From positions 4,216,001-4,280,000 of the forward strand of contig OZ005703.1 in the NCBI GenBank assembly GCA_963930775.1: a DNA stretch of 64,000 bases. Direction: 5' to 3'. Below are positions 61,201 through 64,000 of this stretch, one piece after another. The position numbers were made by a program, and so were the translations under genes. The stretch is from Cliona cf. orientalis. Taxonomy: Eukaryota; Porifera; Demospongiae; Clionaida; Clionaidae. The notes beneath the pieces were generated by a model. It did no database searches. It saw only the letters and a program-made list of their open reading frames with translations, and had not been told where the DNA came from. Position 1 is the stretch's first letter. Each line of letters opens with the position of its first letter.

Positions 61201-62761
61201 TTAATACAGCAGCTGTCAATGACACACAATGAAGTATTGGCCCGATAGCCGGCCATCCTGGGCCTCGATTGGTAACCTTGCTTGAATGATGCTGAAATCA
61301 ATAGTAGCTACTGCTACTACCGTATTTATTCGAATACTAGCCACGGCTACTATTAATTTCAGCCTTGCTAGAGTGCGGCTACTAATCGAGGGAGGGCGGC
61401 TTTTATTAATTTGGAGCAACACCTCTTGGTGACATTAATACAATAGACTCAATTTTCAGGACTGAATTTTGAAAGTTTAAGATAGATGATCAATAAATAA
61501 GCAGCAGAACCAAGCCAAGGGTGTTTTCTGCCATATTTTTGCCATGAACTAAAGATCGTTCATGGCTTGCGATCGTAGCCACACCCACGTAATTGTGTTC
61601 GTGCATGTGTGCGGCTACTATTAAATTTTGAGGGCGGCTACTACCGTATAGCCGGAAAATTTGGCGGGGAATTAAATTTGGTGATTTGGTGGTCAATATT
61701 ACAACTGCCAAATTAAAATCTGCCAAAATTTCCTACTCACATATATACGTATGGCGATCCTGTACTGAACCACCAAATTCAATTCCCGCCAATATTTCCG
61801 GCTATATGGCATTCCTTTCGCAGAGCTCCATGTGCGGCTACTATTCGAGGGTGGCTACTAATCGGGGTGCGGCTTCTATTCGAATAAATACGGTATTTGA
61901 ATTATGAAGATAGCGTGGGTAACTTACGTACCTGGATGCTCTTTCACATCTAAATGCAACAGTGATACCTTGAATATCGACCCACCCCCCAGTCTTGGCT
62001 CAATATAAGGTGCATTGCCCATGGGCCCTCTTTTACGAAGGTACGGCACTTTCATATATTTAGCACAAGCAAAGCTGTCGAAGAATATGAACTATTCACG
62101 ACGTTCAGTAATTATTCTCTCCCAAATTTAGTATAATAATATTATATGATATTCAATGCACCTACTGTACACCGCCATCATCGACCTCGGACACATCGAC
62201 AAACTGCACATGCTCCATATACAAGTGTATTGGGGCGCACAGCTTGAGCCGGTTGACTTGGACGTGACCTCCACATACCATGTGCTAAACTGAATAGGGA
62301 AATCCCCCCCCCCCCCTCCCCGCCCGAGTGCGAACTTGCCAAAGAAAGCGAACTGAGAGAATCGCCATAATATATCATCGATAGTCAATGATCTTTTCTA
62401 CGCTAGATTCGAATTCTGGGTCCCAACACCCTGTCATGCGAGCTAAACATTGTGAAGCAGTGTTCACAGCAAGTACATCATAAGTTTCATTGTAGCTTTC
62501 ATCATAATTTCATCATAGGTTGGCCAAATTTTTTTTTGTTGATTGGGACTCAGGATGTAACTACATGTACCTTTAATAGTTGGATGCCAATCAATCCATG
62601 TAATGACCTTATCCTTGGAAAACCTAAGATCAGTGAATGACTGGTACTCTTTCAGGTTAGTGTCAGACTTGTTTCCAGTGATCCCATCCATATCAGAAAG
62701 GGCTTTGTAGTCATCAGTGAACAGGTCCAGAATGGAGTTTTGTTGCAAGTAGACCTCTAAT
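40743..62761 (-). CDS. DNAI3: Dynein axonemal intermediate chain 3 (WDR63), C-terminal part
   Basis: Fourteen minus-strand exons, all phase-consistent: 62571-62761, 60302-60603, 59609-59811, 53755-53884, 51606-51693, 51458-51552, 49524-49587, 49166-49296, 48911-48983, 46783-46840, 46639-46712, 45917-46017, 44459-44584 and 40743-40829, about 574 codons to a stop. WD-repeat landmarks in order are LKEYQSFTDLRFSKDK with WHPTIKG, VWSFIDPIHPQLFLEAPD, GGCSNGQIVLWNIEDYQDRL, SVLFWDIRPP, DLTWKPF, GEIVYSDW, RSPFFRDILL, FALWKEG, VDVWDLLD, VLAVGDSSGTLHILEVPW and an end rich in charged residues. Order and wording follow vertebrate WDR63, an inner-arm dynein intermediate chain of motile cilia. The human protein is about 890 aa, so roughly the first 300 residues lie beyond the window or are undetected. 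Gene X and an acidic ORF lie inside the 53885-59608 intron. Confidence 0.95.
41606..41925. mobile_element. Degraded relative of the CAGTGGCGGATCCAG family
   Basis: GGCAGATCTAGGATTTCC at the left faces CCTAGATCCGCCCATGCC at the right. Ends are eroded and no clean target duplication is seen. Confidence 0.45.
43853..44217. mobile_element. Pogo/Tigger-like MITE
   Basis: CAGTCCAACCTTGATTATCC at the left and GGATAATCGAGGTTGCACTG at the right are imperfect inverted repeats with TA on both sides. Ends of the form CAGT…CAACCTCG-TTATCCG are typical of pogo/Tigger elements. The 365 bp interior is non-coding. A single related end (GTTCGGATAATCGAGGTTGG) lies at about 50937-50956. Confidence 0.78.
47353..47496. 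repeat. Tandem duplication of about 80 bp
   Basis: ACGGTTGTTTTTGCATGTGC followed by CTGGCAGTGTTCT…CCAAAGAAAA occurs twice, starting near 47353 and 47434. It lies in a DNAI3 intron next to an inverted R2 fragment (47040-47210). Confidence 0.6.
51162..51332. mobile_element. MITE, CCGTAAATTG family
   Basis: CCGTAAATTGTGAATATTTCG and CGAAATATTCGCAATTTACGG are near-perfect inverted ends with TA flanks; the element is 171 bp and non-coding. It lies in the 49588-51457 DNAI3 intron. Confidence 0.82.
51868..53523. repeat. Long inverted repeat (arms ~400 bp), foldback element
   Basis: Arm 1 (about 51868-52290) and arm 2 (about 53119-53523) are reverse complements over about 400 bp, sharing GTTGCAGATCCAGGAAGTGC, CTAGGACTCGAAACAAAGAC and AAGCGCTCACAAAAAGT. 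Arm 1 starts with a partial extra copy at 51757-51812. The spacer holds a (GA)n tract at 52519-52675. Frames within the arms (51934-52206 plus, 53040-53459 minus) are equivalent copies and show no known domain. Confidence 0.75.
52519..52675. repeat. (GA)n microsatellite
   Basis: About 150 bp of nearly pure GAGAGA with occasional GGGAGA interruptions, in the spacer of the long inverted repeat. Confidence 0.95.
54782..54955 (+). CDS. Small acidic ORF (57 aa) within a DNAI3 intron
   Basis: The frame runs from an ATG in strong start context (GAAACCATGGG) to TGA and encodes 57 residues beginning MGNLCPDSCLSRSGED. Gly2 and Cys5/Cys9 would suit N-terminal lipidation, although position 6 (Pro) is not the usual Ser/Thr. 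The rest is rich in Glu, Gly, Ala and Gln, with AGESGEAGDAGEAGDSGE repeats, and is probably disordered. I know no family for it. It lies antisense within the 5.7 kb DNAI3 intron. It could be a genuine nested single-exon gene, a first exon, or chance; base composition (GC-rich, purine-rich) differs from its surroundings. Confidence 0.35.
   Translation: MGNLCPDSCLSRSGEDNQESAEPEQQSQPVKQEAEAGESGEAGDAGEAGDSGEGGKE
55197..55230. repeat. (CA)n microsatellite
   Basis: About 34 bases of ACACAC, just downstream of the last exon of the nested gene at 55277. Confidence 0.95.
55277..57971 (-). CDS. Unidentified five-exon gene nested in a DNAI3 intron (177 aa)
   Basis: Exons (minus): 57799-57971, 55851-55950, 55666-55727, 55484-55589 and 55277-55369. 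Every junction is GT-AG and phases agree throughout (2, 0, 2, 0); the coding total is 534 nt, exactly 178 codons with the stop. The chain begins MASFGVFRGFWPDG, continues with a charged helical part (RRCAELLEVLRRLP), then GLMLQAITYRFIEKY, a hydrophobic stretch (MPMIIILFGVFG), DDDLYYMALYYVDAP and a second hydrophobic stretch (AWYALIAFTDVILGAFEAV) near the end. It could be a small membrane protein with two helices. I do not recognise the family. Transcribed in the same direction as DNAI3, it could instead be exons of a DNAI3 isoform, but phases and the stop argue for an independent gene. Confidence 0.55.
56250..56577 (-). pseudogene. Broken Arg/Glu-rich ORF fragment
   Basis: From an ATG at 56577 the minus strand encodes MASSAAREIKLQRRRERE…, stops after 38 residues, and continues in another frame with ERRAAETQEQRQTRLQRKR and NNQRERLARES. 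Such repeated RRER…AETxEQR(Q)xRL blocks are typical of N-termini of large transposon-borne PIF1-helicase or Helitron-type proteins in marine invertebrates; that assignment is from memory and only tentative. It is a disabled fragment. Confidence 0.4.
56700..56798. repeat. TA-rich run and R1-end hairpin
   Basis: A (TA)n tract (about 56703-56725) precedes GGAAAATCTCGATTGG and GTGTGGGGCTCGCTTCGGCTCGCCCCAAT-like hairpin sequence, the same 3' block seen at 45776-45843 and at the ends of R1. Confidence 0.55.
57322..57581. mobile_element. MITE with TTGTTGCTCGGA ends
   Basis: CCATACCTATTTGATATGTT at the left and the complementary AACACATTGAATAGGTATGG at the right are imperfect inverted repeats continuing through GTTGCTCGGA, and GGTCGGTCGG occurs inside both ends. 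It lies in intron 1 of the nested gene. Confidence 0.65.
57972..59608. other. Upstream part of the nested gene's region; no gene seen
   Basis: This AT-rich stretch between the nested gene and the next DNAI3 exon shows no coding sequence I can support and no element with clear ends. Confidence 0.5.
61320..61893. mobile_element. MITE, CCGTATTTATTCGAATA family (middle nest)
   Basis: CCGTATTTATTCGAATACTA and TTCTATTCGAATAAATACGG are inverted ends with TA flanks; 574 bp including the nested family A copy. Confidence 0.8.
61644..61809. mobile_element. MITE family A (innermost nest)
   Basis: It starts CCGTATAGCCGGAAAATTTG and ends CAATATTTCCGGCTATATGG; TA before, CA after (a likely mutated TA). 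Confidence 0.75.
62160..62560. repeat. Dispersed repeat family D, copy 3 (reverse)
   Basis: It shares CGACCTCGGACACATCGACAA, GAAAGCGAACTGAGAGAATC, GGGTCCCAACACCCTGTC and GATTGGGACTCAGGATGTAA-type words with the 9862 and 18165 copies. It ends about 10 bp before the 3' edge of a DNAI3 exon (62571). Confidence 0.6.
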
Positions 62762-64000
62762 CTGAGTAATCCAAATCACAGAGTTCATAAGTAGGGATAG
62801 CCCAGATACGAAGTTAAAAATACACTATTACAGTACATTGCTAAGCACGCCAAAATCTCAGTGCACATAAGCTTTCAATTTCCAATTACTATCTTGAGCA
62901 GATTTCCTATCTAGTGTGAGAATGTTACTGTATGTCTGTACCACATGGATCTTACAGGCCTAACTTGTTACTTTCTTTGACCATTCATTCTGAACTGAAT
63001 ATCACTCACTGTATTGGTGCAGTGATCTGTTTACCTGAGTATTATGAAAAGATATGCACGTGCTCCAGCACAATTTGGTTGCTAGGTTCATTGCAGGATG
63101 TAATTTTGTTGCTACATGTGCATGTTCAGGGCGCATGCATACATGTAGCACATAATCATTGGAGTACGTGTCATGCAACTCATTACCATAGCCATGTCGT
63201 GATTGCTCGTGCCCACATTTTTCAGCAGACTGAGTTGACAGGGAGACAGGTACATACTAAGGGGAGGATCACTACACACTGTACATAGTGTCCTAGGTAA
63301 GCAGTCCTATCTGCATAAAGCCTAGCAGGGTGTGTCCCCCAGGTCAGCTGTTAACACAACTAGCCACTCCCATTATCAATACTGTCAACAAGGTGTACTT
63401 TAGATAGAAATGAGTGAATAGTGCCAGCTGCCAGTTGTGAGGAAATACCCTATAGGTTAGTAGTTTCTACTCTATCTTACCTGAGCAAGGCTGCCATGAT
63501 GGTTGAAATATTGTTGCTATGTACATGTAATTACGTCTATGGCCCAAGACATGCAACTTAAACTGTTTATGGGGTTCTTTAGAACCATAGTTCTGACCAA
63601 TGCTGAATGGTATTACAATATTATTAGGATCTAAATAATAATATTATTATTGCAGAATCCCATGATTACGTCCCCCCCCCCCCCCCCCCCCACTTGCATG
63701 CATTGACCAAAACCAGGGAGGGGTTTATATGCGGGATAGTGACACTTTCACTCACCATTATCGACCTATGAATGCCACATGCATGCACACACAGTCTTTG
63801 CACTTTGTCTGGCTGTTTGATGGGCAACTCAGGAAAAATGACAAAGAAAGGCATAATAATGACACAAATCACTACTGTGCTAGCTACAGTGTCTGTTTTA
63901 TGATTCCATTTTACAGTCTGAGAAGGTGGGAGCTTATAAACGAGACAAAACTACATGTACATGTATCTACTGTATAGTGGGTAAGTTTGGTGAGTACTAA
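62762..64000. other. Upstream of the first visible DNAI3 exon
   Basis: No further DNAI3 exon was recognised here. A run of 20 C at 63672-63691 and several ATTATTATT tracts are present. Missing N-terminal exons may be here but unrecognised, or beyond the window. Confidence 0.5.

Larger units (their letters stand above)
60909..62046. mobile_element. MITE family C containing two further nested MITEs
   Basis: The outer ends are CCAGCCTGTACCCTCGC (left, slightly altered) and TACGAAGGTACGG (right), with bodies matching 10257-10776. Inside lies 61320-61893 (CCGTATTTATTCGAATA family), which itself contains family A at 61644-61809. All three levels use the same CCGTA/TACGG ends and TA sites. Confidence 0.72.

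Overview
The window is animal nuclear DNA: genes split by short GT-AG introns, almost no long open frames, AT-rich non-coding sequence full of TACATGTA-type words, and many short inverted-repeat transposons. The proteins are metazoan orthologues, including an axonemal dynein subunit, so the organism makes motile cilia. The density of small DNA transposons and the presence of a DUF6589-type transposon protein suggest a sponge (perhaps another early-branching animal); this is an inference, not a proof.

Layout. 1-6.0 kb: no gene recognised. 6.0-11.7 kb (-): a complete three-exon ASF1 histone chaperone whose introns are packed with MITEs. 12.3-14.1 kb: a tandem repeat unit invaded by two abutting TTAA-flanked elements. 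16.2-31.2 kb (-): mitochondrial ribosomal protein mL55 (MRPL55), three small exons separated by an ~11.9 kb and a ~2.6 kb intron. The large intron hosts the most unusual object here, a ~6.8 kb transposon (18973-25817) with two nested sets of inverted repeats. Inside it a DUF6589-family protein (+) and a RecQ-type helicase (-) converge, each starting 100-130 bp inside an almost identical 73-74 bp repeat. The DUF6589 gene is broken by a frameshift and by a 275 bp solo-LTR-like insertion; the RecQ frame is open. 31.4-40.6 kb (+): complete ten-exon cystinosin (CTNS), divergent from MRPL55 with 140 bp between the start codons. 40.7-62.8 kb (-): fourteen exons covering the C-terminal ~574 codons of DNAI3 (WDR63); its N-terminus lies beyond 64 kb or was not found. 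CTNS and DNAI3 converge with 113 bp between stop codons and abutting opposite-strand poly(A) signals. A five-exon gene of unknown function (55.3-58.0 kb, -) and a 57-codon acidic ORF (54.8 kb, +) sit inside a DNAI3 intron.

Spanning all regions, at least fifteen short elements from about eight families with different bodies share the same ends (TA target duplication, CCGTA...TACGG) and are often nested in one another. Other MITE groups have 9 bp duplications (30.2 and 40.0 kb), 5 bp duplications (36.3 and 37.7 kb), TA with pogo-like ends (43.9 kb) or TTAA (12.4 and 12.8 kb). The four host genes do ordinary separate jobs (chromatin, mitochondrial translation, lysosome, cilium) and do not form one pathway.
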